DNA of 64,000 nucleotides, taken from the NCBI RefSeq assembly GCF_021290965.1, contig NZ_JAJOYT010000004.1, positions 124,001 to 188,000 on the forward strand, written 5' to 3'. Under the pieces are notes generated by a model. That model searched no databases and was not told the origin of the DNA. It saw only the letters and a program-made list of their open reading frames with translations. Shown here piece by piece: positions 9,198 to 18,303 of the stretch. The stretch is from Rheinheimera faecalis. GTDB taxonomy: Bacteria > Pseudomonadota > Gammaproteobacteria > Enterobacterales > Alteromonadaceae. How positions within the stretch are numbered: the stretch's first letter is position 1; each line of letters starts with the position of its first letter. A program made the translations under genes and the position numbers.

Positions 9198-9746
9198 ATG
9201 AACGATCAACCATTTAAACTTCACCGCCTGTTGCTGGTGGCTGCTGCCAGTCTTTATATCTGGGTTTTACTGGCTTTTGAGCACTATAACGGTGGTGTGG
9301 TGAGTCATCATTTATTACACAGAGAAGATTTACCCGCTATTTCAAACTGGTGGGGGGCTTTGGTTTTGCCTTTGCTGAGCTGGTTTTTAACAGGACGTAT
9401 CTATAAGCGGGTAGTGACGGCTTATCCCTTTGCTGTGGTGGCGGGTTTTATAGGTGCTCTGCTGTTTGGCATTTTGCTTTCAGTATTATTTGTGTATCAG
9501 CAGCAACAGATGTTATCGGGCCTGATGCTCAGTCTGCCTGTGCTGGCATTAATTTTTCCACTGTACCGTGCTGAATTTTTATTAGGTTTTGTGCTGGGGA
9601 TGTGTTTCACCTTTGGTGCATTAATTCCGGCCGGGGTCGGCACTTTGGTGGTATTGATGTCTTTTATTTTGCATAAAACCTTGCGGCCTCTGCTGGGTTA
9701 CCTGTTTGGTTTTTTTGCTGGTTCAAAGGATTCGACTATCGGCTGA
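9198..9746 (+). CDS. Multi-pass inner-membrane protein of unknown function
   Basis: 182 residues with about five hydrophobic segments (for example LLLVAAASLYIWVLLAF near the N-terminus, then WWGALVLPLLSWFL and AVVAGFIGALLFGILLSVLF). I do not recognise a family. It starts with GGAAAC about 6 bases before the ATG. It lies 100 bp upstream of the CstA-family transporter on the same strand and could be co-transcribed, but nothing in the sequence shows a functional link. Confidence 0.75.
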   Translation: MNDQPFKLHRLLLVAAASLYIWVLLAFEHYNGGVVSHHLLHREDLPAISNWWGALVLPLLSWFLTGRIYKRVVTAYPFAVVAGFIGALLFGILLSVLFVYQQQQMLSGLMLSLPVLALIFPLYRAEFLLGFVLGMCFTFGALIPAGVGTLVVLMSFILHKTLRPLLGYLFGFFAGSKDSTIG

Positions 9747-9849
9747 TGTCTGAAGTCTTGTTGCTGTGCTAAGGTATTGATATTCATGCGAAGGTGCGGT
9801 TAAAACTGCACCAGCTCTGTTATCAGCATCATCAGAGGGATCTACTCCT

Positions 9850-11316
9850 ATGCTTATCTTTTTTATCAGTATTGCGCTGCTTATTCTGGGTTATAAATTC
9901 TACAGCCCTTTTGTTGAAAAACAGGCGGGCATAGACCCTCAAGCTATCACGCCACAAGAACGTTTTAACGAAGGCGTGGATTATGTGGCTATCAGTCCGA
10001 TGAAAGCCTTTTTGATTCAATTTTTAAATGTGGCCGGGGTAGGGCCTATTTTTGGCCCAATTTTAGGTGCTTTATATGGCCCTGTGGCTTTAGTCTGGAT
10101 CGTCATTGGCAACATTATAGGCGGCGCAGTTCACGACTATTTTTCTGGTGTGATGAGCATCAAAGAAGATGGGAAAAGTTTACCCGAAATAGCAGGCCAT
10201 TATTACAACGTGGTTTTTAAAGGTTTTATGCTGGTGTTTACCGCCATGCTGCTGTTTTTTGTCGGTGTAGTTTTTATTATGAGCCCGGCCGGGCTGTTAA
10301 GTAATCTGTCTTACTTTGAAGGTACTTTTTTAGCCGGCAATACTTTTTGGGTGCTGTTGATCCTGCTCTATTACTTCCTGGCTACTTTGTTGCCTATAGA
10401 TAAAATCATTACCAAGCTGTACCCGGCTTTTGGTGTGTTAATGATAGTGATGACGACTTTGATAGCCGGCGCTTTATTAATGGAAGCGCCGCATTTACCG
10501 CAAGTGACAGATATTTTCGCTTATTTTGATGGCCACCATGAACACGATTTTTTAACGCCAAATGCCGATGGTTTACCTGTCTGGCCTCTGCTGTTTTTAA
10601 CTATTACCTGTGGTGCTATCAGTGGTTTTCACTCCACTCAGGCGCCTATTATTGCCCGTTGTTTAACTAATGAAAAATACGTCAGGCCTGTGTATTACGG
10701 CGCTATGGTGTGCGAAGGTATAGTGGCTTGTGTCTGGGCTCTGGCTGGTGTTGCAGCTTTCCCTGGTGGTTATCCTGAGCTTAAAGCTATGCTGGATTTA
10801 GGTGGCCCGGGGTTAGTGGTCAATCATATTGCCACTGGTTATTTAGGCGTATTAGGTGGTGTGATGGCTATTGTGGCTGTGGCAGTCTTCCCTATTACCT
10901 CAGGTGATACAGCCTTTCGTTCATTACGTTTAACCATAGTGGATGCCTTTAATATTCCACAAAGCTTGCGCAACAGACTGTTATTGTCAGTGCCAATTCT
11001 GGCTATTGCTTACTTTATGACGCTGCTGGATTTCTCGCTGATTTGGCGTTATTTCGCTTTTTCCAATATGTTGTTATCCACCAGCGTATTGTGGCTGGCC
11101 ACTAAGTACTTATTCGATCGCGGCACTTTACACTGGATTGCCAGTATTCCTGCTGTGATAGGTACCAGTATGACAGTAGCTTATATAGCAACTGCCAGTA
11201 TTGGTTTGAATTTACCAGTGGAGTACAGCAAACCTATAGGGGTACTAGTGGCCGTAATAGGTTTGATTGGATTGGTGATTGCACATAACAGAAAGGCAGC
11301 TGCCGCTTCGGTTTAA
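9850..11316 (+). CDS. CstA-family carbon-starvation transporter (short form)
   Basis: 488 residues, all membrane-embedded, with the CstA signatures FLNVAGVGPIFGPILGALYG, WIVIGNIIGGAVHDYFSG and GFHSTQAPIIARC. The family includes E. coli CstA and BtsT, which take up peptides or pyruvate under carbon limitation. At 488 residues it is well short of those ~700-residue proteins and belongs to the short form found in many proteobacteria and anaerobes. AGAGGGATC precedes the ATG. A 12-residue C-terminal tail ends the protein; the C-terminal CstA extension is absent. Confidence 0.9.
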   Translation: MLIFFISIALLILGYKFYSPFVEKQAGIDPQAITPQERFNEGVDYVAISPMKAFLIQFLNVAGVGPIFGPILGALYGPVALVWIVIGNIIGGAVHDYFSGVMSIKEDGKSLPEIAGHYYNVVFKGFMLVFTAMLLFFVGVVFIMSPAGLLSNLSYFEGTFLAGNTFWVLLILLYYFLATLLPIDKIITKLYPAFGVLMIVMTTLIAGALLMEAPHLPQVTDIFAYFDGHHEHDFLTPNADGLPVWPLLFLTITCGAISGFHSTQAPIIARCLTNEKYVRPVYYGAMVCEGIVACVWALAGVAAFPGGYPELKAMLDLGGPGLVVNHIATGYLGVLGGVMAIVAVAVFPITSGDTAFRSLRLTIVDAFNIPQSLRNRLLLSVPILAIAYFMTLLDFSLIWRYFAFSNMLLSTSVLWLATKYLFDRGTLHWIASIPAVIGTSMTVAYIATASIGLNLPVEYSKPIGVLVAVIGLIGLVIAHNRKAAAASV

Positions 11317-11325
11317 ATCAATGAA

Positions 11326-11360
11326 ACAGACAGCAGGCTAAAGTGCTGCTGTCTGTGTTT
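11326..11360. terminator. Bidirectional hairpin between CstA and CHAT genes
   Basis: A perfect 11-bp stem (ACAGACAGCAG at 11326-11336, CTGCTGTCTGT at 11346-11356) with a 9-base loop, followed by GTTTA on the plus strand. It lies between converging genes and probably ends the cstA-like transcript. Confidence 0.6.
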
Positions 11361-11364
11361 ATCC

Positions 11365-13323
11365 TTATTCATCTTCAGTGAGTGCATCCACAGCAACTTG
11401 TGCCAATTCGGCCCAAATTGGGCTTTTCCATTCCAGTAGATAACGGCCAAATTGCCTTTTAGTAGACAAAATAGGAAATTTATCAGCTAAAGGCTCATCC
11501 AGCATGGCTTTGCAGTAATCGCTGATCTGCTTTTTCAGCTCATCAGGTTTTGCCGTGTCAGTGTGATAAACCGAATGTAACAACGTCAGCTCAGCTAAGG
11601 TCGCCAGCACATAAACTTTGTCTTTGCCTGTGCTAAGGCTCTTTTTCCATGTGGTCATTTCAAGTGCTGCACACCAGGTGGTGCCGTATTTGTCCGACAG
11701 CTTTTGTAAACCTGCTGCATCGTCTGTTCTGTTGCGAATGGCAATGATGGACAAATATTGTGTCAGCATCCAGTGGTTGGACTGATCGATAGTCCAGGCG
11801 GCCTGATAAAACTCAAAACAGCATTTATAGGCTTGTTGTGCCTCTTTTTCGGCGCCAATTAAATCCAGTGCTATGCCAATACGTTTTTCGCTGGCGGCAC
11901 TTAACCCCATGCGCATCGACCATTCTTCTTTGGTTAAATGATCATGCGGCTCATCGCGCCACTCTTTCAGCTCTTGCCGTATTGCTTCGGATAAAGCAGT
12001 CAGCTCCTGGTGCACGTCAGTTTGTTCATCTGAGCTTGCCATGCCTTGGGTGATGGTTTTGACCAACTCATCAATACGGTCAAACTTCACTTCTATTTTG
12101 CGCTGGGTTTGTGTCGCATGAAATTGCTGCACCTGCAAGGCAAAGTCGGGTGGAATAGTAGCGTAAGCCACTATGCTGGCCCAGTCGTGGGTTTCAGGCG
12201 CGTCAGTGCGTAAGCGCTGACGTAATTCGTGTAATACCCAACGAGGGTCGTCACCTTTGAGTAATCCGCTGTAGAGCACTTTGGCTGCTATAGCCGAGGC
12301 TTTCATCCAGAGTGGGAACTGTGAGGCAATGACCCAGGGAATGCCGGAGCTATTGAGTTCATGCGCTATGCTGCCGCCTGGGGTTAATACCGAGTTGATA
12401 TTGCCTGAATCACAAGTGGCTAAAGTAACTACAGTTGGACGGCAGTGCGTGGTACCTAACGCATCATTTGCAGTCAAGGCTACTGCCAGTCGTTCACCAT
12501 CGACGACATCAATTTGCTCAGGGCCTGCCTCGCTGCAAAGCGCCACGCCATAATGCTCATCACCGGATTCCTGATAAGGTGCACCATGAGCCAGAATATG
12601 AACATGAGTAAACTCTTGTGTGGCGCATAAGGTGCGTAATTGCTCAAGTGTCGCCTGTGGTAATACCGTCAGCAGCTTTTTCACTTCGCTGATGCGTTCT
12701 TCCGGACTGTCTTTTAATTTCACCCAGGGTTCTATGGCTTCACGCAGTGCTTGTAAATGCGATTGTGATGGCACATAACTGCCCGCTGGTGCTGCAAAAG
12801 CAAACAGAATTTTGGGTGTTCTGGCCCAGTTCATCGGCAAAGGACGACCACGACGCACTTCGCGGGTGATGGACACGGGAGTGCGCATTTGTAAGAACAA
12901 AGGAGCACCAGTGCCTGGGAAACCATCTGCTGCTATGGCGGCTTCAAAAGGTAATAAACCCAGTTCAAAGGCTGACATCGATAAACTTAAATGCACCAGA
13001 CTGCTTTTGTCTGCTGCAGCCGCGCCCAGTTCGGAAATCAATGCTGGTACTTCGGCAAAAATACGACCCAGACTTTCGCCTATATCCCGAAGTTCAGCCT
13101 GGCGCTGATCGTCAGTGGCCGGATCTTTATCCAGTGGGTACTTCAACCGCTTTAATCGCATCAGCAATTGGCGGTGTTCATAAGGGATGTTAATGGTGAC
13201 AGGGCCGTCTGAACCACAAAGCGCAATATAGTTAGTTAAAGGCGACAATAACTGGTTGTGAGCAGGGCCTGCTCTTAACAGTTCAAGCTTTACGCTGCGA
13301 ATTTCGGTGCTTTGCGCTTTCAT
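11365..13323 (-). CDS. CHAT-domain caspase-like protease
   Basis: 652 residues. The central CHAT (caspase HetF associated with TPR) domain spans about residues 150-380. The catalytic pair is visible: His246 in VHILAHGAPYQ and Cys304 in TLATCDSGNIN, followed by the expected GGSIAHELNSSGIPWVIASQ. The C-terminal ~270 residues are helical and may be degenerate TPR-like repeats. CHAT proteins are site-specific peptidases, often guarded by partner proteins. The ATG at 13323 follows GAGAGG and stands one base after the phosphoesterase stop, so translation is coupled. It is the last gene of the six-gene minus-strand block. No signal peptide; cytoplasmic. Its target is unknown. Confidence 0.9.
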   Translation of the reverse strand: MKAQSTEIRSVKLELLRAGPAHNQLLSPLTNYIALCGSDGPVTINIPYEHRQLLMRLKRLKYPLDKDPATDDQRQAELRDIGESLGRIFAEVPALISELGAAAADKSSLVHLSLSMSAFELGLLPFEAAIAADGFPGTGAPLFLQMRTPVSITREVRRGRPLPMNWARTPKILFAFAAPAGSYVPSQSHLQALREAIEPWVKLKDSPEERISEVKKLLTVLPQATLEQLRTLCATQEFTHVHILAHGAPYQESGDEHYGVALCSEAGPEQIDVVDGERLAVALTANDALGTTHCRPTVVTLATCDSGNINSVLTPGGSIAHELNSSGIPWVIASQFPLWMKASAIAAKVLYSGLLKGDDPRWVLHELRQRLRTDAPETHDWASIVAYATIPPDFALQVQQFHATQTQRKIEVKFDRIDELVKTITQGMASSDEQTDVHQELTALSEAIRQELKEWRDEPHDHLTKEEWSMRMGLSAASEKRIGIALDLIGAEKEAQQAYKCCFEFYQAAWTIDQSNHWMLTQYLSIIAIRNRTDDAAGLQKLSDKYGTTWCAALEMTTWKKSLSTGKDKVYVLATLAELTLLHSVYHTDTAKPDELKKQISDYCKAMLDEPLADKFPILSTKRQFGRYLLEWKSPIWAELAQVAVDALTEDE

Positions 13324-13324
13324 G

Positions 13325-14824
13325 TTAAGACCTCTCAAATTGCTTGATAATTTGCGGCTCGCCCATGCCATCACCCAGCACATGAGTCAGGCTGCCGATG
13401 GCACCACTAGCGGTTTTTTTAATAGAAACGGCGCTGGTTTGGTTCATCACAAAAGGCTGGCCACCAAAACTGGCGTTGTCGATACTTTCCATTTTGCCGT
13501 CGATCAGGATTTTATAAACCGGCTGAAAAGACGCCTGATCTTTGAGCATCTCCGGCGTAAAACTCAGTAAGCGGATCCAGGTGCCGCAGTTAAAGTAATA
13601 ACGGCCTGATCCCATGTCGATGGCACGCTCCAGATGGGTATGGCCTGTGACAATAAAGTCGATGCCATTGCCAACTGCTGCAGTGACTTCTTTGTAGGTG
13701 TCGTCTTTGTCGTTGATATCGAAGGTTTTATCGCCGGATAACCAGTCTTTCATCGCGCGGCGTAAAGCTTCATCTTTGGGTATATTGCGGATCCAGCCAG
13801 TTAAACGGTCAAAAATCAGCTGGCCAGTGCCCAGTTGCCCATCCTGTTCAAACAGCTGAGCATTAGGAGTACCAAGGTTTTGTTCTGCTTGCAGTAACAT
13901 GGCATCCACCGCCTGACTGCCTGCACTGGCATAGGTTCTCATGCCTTGTGTCAGGTTGCTGCCAAGCACTTGTGTAAGTTGAGGTGGCGTCGCATTTTGT
14001 TCTTCATGCGTCTGGAAACCATCCATCGACAAGCGTTGATTGACTTCTCTGCCGTCTACTGTTTTTCGTCCTACTATCGACAATAAATCGCCGATTTTTT
14101 TCGCCTGTGACGGGTCCAGCACCACTAAAGTGCCTACAGCAGCCTGAGTTTCAGGTTTGAGCAGGTCAATCCATTTGTACTTTTCTTTGACCTGATTCAT
14201 CACCTCTTTCACCATACGGGTGCCTGCATTAGGTATCCATTCCTGCTGAGTTAAAGTGCGGCCCGCATTAAGGCGTCGGCCCACTTTGGCTAAGTCTTCG
14301 TATCTGTTGAAATTCCAGGGGTCTACTTCATTACCATGGGTGCAATACACTGTAGCGCCGCCTACAGTGCAGCTAAAGCCTGCTCCTATAGTGGAAAACT
14401 CAATACTGGCGCGTTTTTGCGGATTGTCTCCGGCCAGACGCTGTTGGATCAGGCGCTGCACCACAGGAAAGGAAATCTCCACATCGTGATTGCCGATAAT
14501 AAACACCAGAGTGCGGCGTTCCAGCGCGACAAAAGCAGCCAGCGCCGCCCAGATACCGGAGAAGGATGGGTTCGCCATAATGCTGCTGACCACTTCAACC
14601 GCTCTGTCGACCATAATGTAATCAGAGGATTTTTCAGCAAGCGTATCAAACACATCACCGTTGAGTACCAAAGCCACCTGACCTGCAGGGTTTTGCTTGC
14701 CGACCCACTGAATATAACCAGCCAGTCTTTTGGTTTCGCGCAGCACCTGAAAACTGGGTTCAGCGCCGCCCATATGGATATCGGAAATCACATGCACTTC
14801 ATCATAAGCAGGAAAATTGCTCAT
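13325..14824 (-). CDS. Calcineurin-like metallophosphoesterase with a large insertion
   Basis: 499 residues, no signal peptide. The metal motifs are complete: D15-x-H17 in ISDIHMGG, NGDVFD (Asp57), IIGNHDVE (111-114), CTHGNEVD and VTGHTHLE. Between THGNE and GHTH lie more than 200 residues of mostly helical insertion, unusual for a simple phosphoesterase. UDP-diacylglucosamine hydrolase LpxH-like enzymes share the early motifs but not this insertion. I prefer the ATG at 14824 (GAGG upstream) to a GTG at 14845 with no ribosome site. It is coupled to the CHAT gene (one-base gap) and 123 bp after the oxidoreductase. Substrate unknown; the lipid-enzyme neighbours hint at a phospholipid-type substrate (inference). 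Confidence 0.88.
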   Translation of the reverse strand: MSNFPAYDEVHVISDIHMGGAEPSFQVLRETKRLAGYIQWVGKQNPAGQVALVLNGDVFDTLAEKSSDYIMVDRAVEVVSSIMANPSFSGIWAALAAFVALERRTLVFIIGNHDVEISFPVVQRLIQQRLAGDNPQKRASIEFSTIGAGFSCTVGGATVYCTHGNEVDPWNFNRYEDLAKVGRRLNAGRTLTQQEWIPNAGTRMVKEVMNQVKEKYKWIDLLKPETQAAVGTLVVLDPSQAKKIGDLLSIVGRKTVDGREVNQRLSMDGFQTHEEQNATPPQLTQVLGSNLTQGMRTYASAGSQAVDAMLLQAEQNLGTPNAQLFEQDGQLGTGQLIFDRLTGWIRNIPKDEALRRAMKDWLSGDKTFDINDKDDTYKEVTAAVGNGIDFIVTGHTHLERAIDMGSGRYYFNCGTWIRLLSFTPEMLKDQASFQPVYKILIDGKMESIDNASFGGQPFVMNQTSAVSIKKTASGAIGSLTHVLGDGMGEPQIIKQFERS

Positions 14825-14850
14825 TGGGGTCAACCTCGTCGACACTTGGG

Positions 14851-14872
14851 GAGCAGCATTGCTGCTGCTCTA
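14851..14872 (-). other. Small hairpin in the gap between oxidoreductase and phosphoesterase genes
   Basis: GAGCAGCA and TGCTGCTC form an 8-bp stem with a 4-base loop about 25 bases before the phosphoesterase ATG. There is no T tail. It may modulate read-through or mRNA processing inside the operon; that is conjecture. Confidence 0.35.
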
Positions 14873-14947
14873 TACTTTAAACAGTTGGCGAAACAGAGAA
14901 CGCAGCCATGCCACTGGTTTTGTGTAGCCTGGCATCTGTCTGGCCTG

Positions 14948-16672
14948 TTAGAGTTCAGCTGTGGGCGTGATGCCGGTAATACCTTCAGCCACCCGTTCAG
15001 ATACAGCGCTGATGGTCGCTATAGGGTTGGCGCCTACAGCTGTTGGCAACAAGGAGCCGTCTGCCACATACAAGCCGGTGTAACCAAAGACCTGACCAAA
15101 GGTAGCCAGTTCAGCACTGGTGACACCTTGCTCCGGGCTATCCGCCAGACGACAACCACCGAGCGAATGCACTGTGACGTTACGCCGCATAGGCCAGAGC
15201 CAGTTCGGCATAGGAATAAAAGCTTTGCCGCCGCACCATTTTTTAAAACGCTCCCCTGTGGCCAAAATGGCGTTGTACAAGGACATGCTGTTTTTATAAG
15301 GCCACTTCACATGCAAATAACCTTGTTTATTCAGCGACATCACCCCGTCACCTTTGTCCAGGCCCATACACAGCAAGACGCTGGTGGTATAGGACAAGTC
15401 ATTTTTAAGCAAAGACGTTAAGGCATACCCCAAATGGCCTGTACTAATGCCGTGCACAAAGCGGGCAAACGCCAGACGTATAGTGCGAAACAGCACCCGC
15501 AGTTGAGATGCGCCGGGTTTTACCCCTTCGGTGTACCAGGCGGCAAAGTTTGGGTAGCTGGCATCTTCCAGAATAAAAGCTTTGCTGCGGTCGAAGTTTT
15601 TAAACAGGTTGTAATCTGTGCCCTGAGTGATCACCGGACCGTAGTTTGGGTCTGCTGGTTTGTCGCCCTCAATCACAAAAGATAAAAAGTCGCCGTTACC
15701 GGAAAAATGCCGGCCTAATTGCTGGCTGATATTGGGTAAGGTTTTATGCAGGTCGCGACAGCGCATCAACAGCTCGTTGGTGCCCAAAGTTCCGGCCGAC
15801 ACCACCACACGGCGGGTCAGGGCGCTGCATTCTTTATGCGCATCTTTTAAATCCTGCCAGTAGACCCGGTAACCAAATTCACCATTCATGGCCGGGTTGT
15901 CCTGGCCTGAAGCATCGATAGGGACTATTTTTTGCGCCAGCACCTGGGTGTGAATATGGGCCTGGTACCTGTGTTCGGCCACATGTAAGTAGTTTAAATC
16001 CAGCGTATTTTTTGAGTGAGTATTGCAGCCCACATCACATTCAGCGCAGTAAACACAGGAGGTTTGCACTGCGCCATAACGGTTTTTCTCCTGCACACCT
16101 ATAGGGGTTGGATTATCAAAATCGTTGCCAAAAAACACATTGATATCCAACAGCTTCGAGTCGTGGCCATCGGCTTTGGCGAAGTTTTGAAATAACTCGG
16201 TGCGGATAATTTTACGCCGTGGCTCGTTATTTTGTGGAATGGGTCGTGCACCCAACACTTGTTTGGCAATGGCGTAATACGGCTGTAGCACGTCTTTTTG
16301 CGCGTTGGCTGGCCAGTTGCTGTCGAACACTTCATCTGGCGGTTGTAAAAACACGTTGGCGTAAATTAATGAGCCACCGCCTAAGCCAGCACTGATCACC
16401 GCATCCATATGATCAAAATTACGGATATCAAACAAACCATGGCATTCTTCGCCTTGCAGTTTGTCTGGCATATCGCGTTTTTCTTGCGGAAGGTTCCAGA
16501 AATTGCGCGCCATATCGTGGGGTGAGCGGGCAAAGGAGCCCATAGGGTATCGTTTGCCCCGTTCGAGTAATAACACTTGTCCTGGCCATTTTTTTGATAG
16601 ACGGCAGGTGTTAATAGAACCACCAAAACCACTGCCAATCACTATGGCTTCATAATCGTACTGAATACTCAT
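14948..16672 (-). CDS. GMC oxidoreductase, cholesterol-oxidase-like, with a four-cysteine cluster
   Basis: 574 residues. The FAD Rossmann motif is VIGSGFGGSI (residues 11-20), followed by GLGGGSLIYAN, a C-terminal VHSLGGCRLADSPEQGV and the GMC end motif YVADGSLLPTAVGANP. These match sterol/alcohol-oxidising GMC enzymes of the ChoD type. At 206-216 there is CVYCAECDVGC, a C-x2-C-x2-C-x3-C set that could hold an iron-sulfur cluster or zinc. No signal peptide. GAGGGAAC precedes the ATG. Fourth of six genes in the block; in actinobacteria related oxidases sit next to or are fused with alpha/beta hydrolases, which matches the hydrolase two genes upstream. The substrate is probably a hydroxyl lipid, not proven to be cholesterol. 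Confidence 0.9.
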   Translation of the reverse strand: MSIQYDYEAIVIGSGFGGSINTCRLSKKWPGQVLLLERGKRYPMGSFARSPHDMARNFWNLPQEKRDMPDKLQGEECHGLFDIRNFDHMDAVISAGLGGGSLIYANVFLQPPDEVFDSNWPANAQKDVLQPYYAIAKQVLGARPIPQNNEPRRKIIRTELFQNFAKADGHDSKLLDINVFFGNDFDNPTPIGVQEKNRYGAVQTSCVYCAECDVGCNTHSKNTLDLNYLHVAEHRYQAHIHTQVLAQKIVPIDASGQDNPAMNGEFGYRVYWQDLKDAHKECSALTRRVVVSAGTLGTNELLMRCRDLHKTLPNISQQLGRHFSGNGDFLSFVIEGDKPADPNYGPVITQGTDYNLFKNFDRSKAFILEDASYPNFAAWYTEGVKPGASQLRVLFRTIRLAFARFVHGISTGHLGYALTSLLKNDLSYTTSVLLCMGLDKGDGVMSLNKQGYLHVKWPYKNSMSLYNAILATGERFKKWCGGKAFIPMPNWLWPMRRNVTVHSLGGCRLADSPEQGVTSAELATFGQVFGYTGLYVADGSLLPTAVGANPIATISAVSERVAEGITGITPTAEL

Positions 16673-16737
16673 GTTGTTCCCTCATTCTTATAAGCCAGCT
16701 CTGCATCCGGCCTTTTGTCTTTAGCTATTTGTTGCTG

Positions 16738-18303
16738 TTAGTTTTTTACTTTATGGCTGACATAAGTGGCCCATAACTGACGGGCAAAAAAGCCGGTAAA
16801 GGCATTGATGGTTTTGACTTTGGAAGTAAAGCCATCGGCTTTGGTTACAGTGACAGTGGACAACAATTTCAGCAGATCAATAGCACCCAGGCTTAAGGTG
16901 CCGGCTCCTATCACAGGGCCTGATTTGTCAGAGCCCTGATGCAGCTGGGTATAGAGTGTGGTGGTTTCAGGCCAGAGTTTAAAAATGGAACCTTGCCGCA
17001 CTTCTTTACGACCTGCCAGATAATAAGACTGACCCTGATGTTCAAACGCCAGTTCGTACACCATCAGCGTGAGCTTTGGATCGTCCGTTGGTTTAAACAG
17101 GTTAAAGACGCCACTGTGCGCCACAATACCCATACCTAAAGGTGGAAAGTCGATGGTGCCAACCAGGGTGCCGGTATGCTCTGGGTCGACAATAAAGTCC
17201 GCCATCTCTGTGATACCCACTGTCGCGTGCATCGCAAGTACAGTGCCTGCCTGCTGGCCTTTATGCAGACCATCAGTCGGGTCTGTAGCGTCCAGTGAAA
17301 AACCACCTTTCATGGTTTCTTTAAATTGAAGACCGGTTTTTTCTGCTGTCATTTTTAAGATCTCTGGCTCAAATGGGACTCCCGCAGGAGTCATAAAGTG
17401 AAAGTAATTTGTGGCATCGCTTCGGCCCATCTCAATCAGTTCAGCATGGCTGATAGCGCCTGTGTACAAAGCTGAATCCAGTGGTAAGGGGTGAGCAGGT
17501 TTAATCAGATGTAAGGTGATCGGCTTTTGATGGCCATAAGGTTGTTCGCCATTTTCAATACGCTGATTCAGCTCAGCTATCATGCGTAACTCTTTAATTA
17601 AAGCGCCGTTGGCACTCATTTCCAGCATTTGGACATAGGCATTCAGCGGACCACTGCGATAGGTGGGGATATTACCCATCACCCAGACCAGCCAGAGTTC
17701 ATTGGCGCCTGCTTTGACTATATCCAGCAGATTGGCATCCTGAATAAAACCAGAATCCAGACACAAGCTACCGTTGATTTCTACCGGCGGCATAGTGGCT
17801 GGCAGAGACATACCGGCAATCAGATGATCTTCCGTAAGCTCCGTATGTTGCGTCACCTGGTTGGTTTTAGTGGCAAAATTGCACATGTTAAAAGTGGCTT
17901 TAAGCCCGGTGGCAGCGCGGATTTTGTCAAAATTGATACCAAAATGCGGATACACTTTACGTCGAAAAGCTTTGCTGGAACTGGCCGCGACAAAACAAGG
18001 GGGCCAGAGGTAATTGCTCAGAGACATAAAGGAAAAAGTGCTACGCATTTTTAAGCTGCGCCAGCGCTCACAGATTTCTGTGGTGGTTAAACCCGACAGC
18101 AGCATCGCCAGATTCAACGAACCACCTGAGGTGCCATCCATATGTGAAAACGTCAGGCCGCGTTTAAACAGTTCATCCATCACACCAGCGGCATAAGACA
18201 AACGTAAACCACCGCCTGGTAAAATCAGCGCTCTTTTTATACCAGCCTTGTCAGCTGCAACTTCTGCTGCGGCACCTTGTGGGATATGGTCCAGAACCGA
18301 CAT
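16738..18303 (-). CDS. Patatin-like phospholipase with C-terminal beta-rich module
   Basis: 521 residues. The patatin acyl-hydrolase domain (about 22-310) has the oxyanion loop GGGLR (30-34), the nucleophile elbow GTSGG (Ser59) and the dyad Asp183 in LCLDSGFIQD, a D-S-G variant of the usual D-G-G/A. Patatins cleave acyl chains from phospholipids or other lipids. The last ~170 residues (from about 350) form a separate beta-rich unit (HTGTLVGTIDFPPLG and onward) which I recall from proteins linked to GMC oxidases, though this needs a profile search. Its ATG directly abuts the stop of the decarboxylase-like gene (TAAATG), so the two are translationally coupled. Third gene of the block. Confidence 0.9.
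   Translation of the reverse strand: MSVLDHIPQGAAAEVAADKAGIKRALILPGGGLRLSYAAGVMDELFKRGLTFSHMDGTSGGSLNLAMLLSGLTTTEICERWRSLKMRSTFSFMSLSNYLWPPCFVAASSSKAFRRKVYPHFGINFDKIRAATGLKATFNMCNFATKTNQVTQHTELTEDHLIAGMSLPATMPPVEINGSLCLDSGFIQDANLLDIVKAGANELWLVWVMGNIPTYRSGPLNAYVQMLEMSANGALIKELRMIAELNQRIENGEQPYGHQKPITLHLIKPAHPLPLDSALYTGAISHAELIEMGRSDATNYFHFMTPAGVPFEPEILKMTAEKTGLQFKETMKGGFSLDATDPTDGLHKGQQAGTVLAMHATVGITEMADFIVDPEHTGTLVGTIDFPPLGMGIVAHSGVFNLFKPTDDPKLTLMVYELAFEHQGQSYYLAGRKEVRQGSIFKLWPETTTLYTQLHQGSDKSGPVIGAGTLSLGAIDLLKLLSTVTVTKADGFTSKVKTINAFTGFFARQLWATYVSHKVKN

Noticed and set aside
14336-15421. Long plus-strand frame of 361 codons across the phosphoesterase and oxidoreductase genes
   Set aside because: It is antisense to two clear genes, crosses their junction and contains no domain motif.
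11365-18303. CHAT plus patatin as a CBASS or gasdermin-type defence island
   Set aside because: No cyclic-nucleotide synthase, gasdermin or other defence gene is present, and the rest of the block is redox and hydrolysis enzymes. I keep only the weaker claim of an unusual linked cluster.
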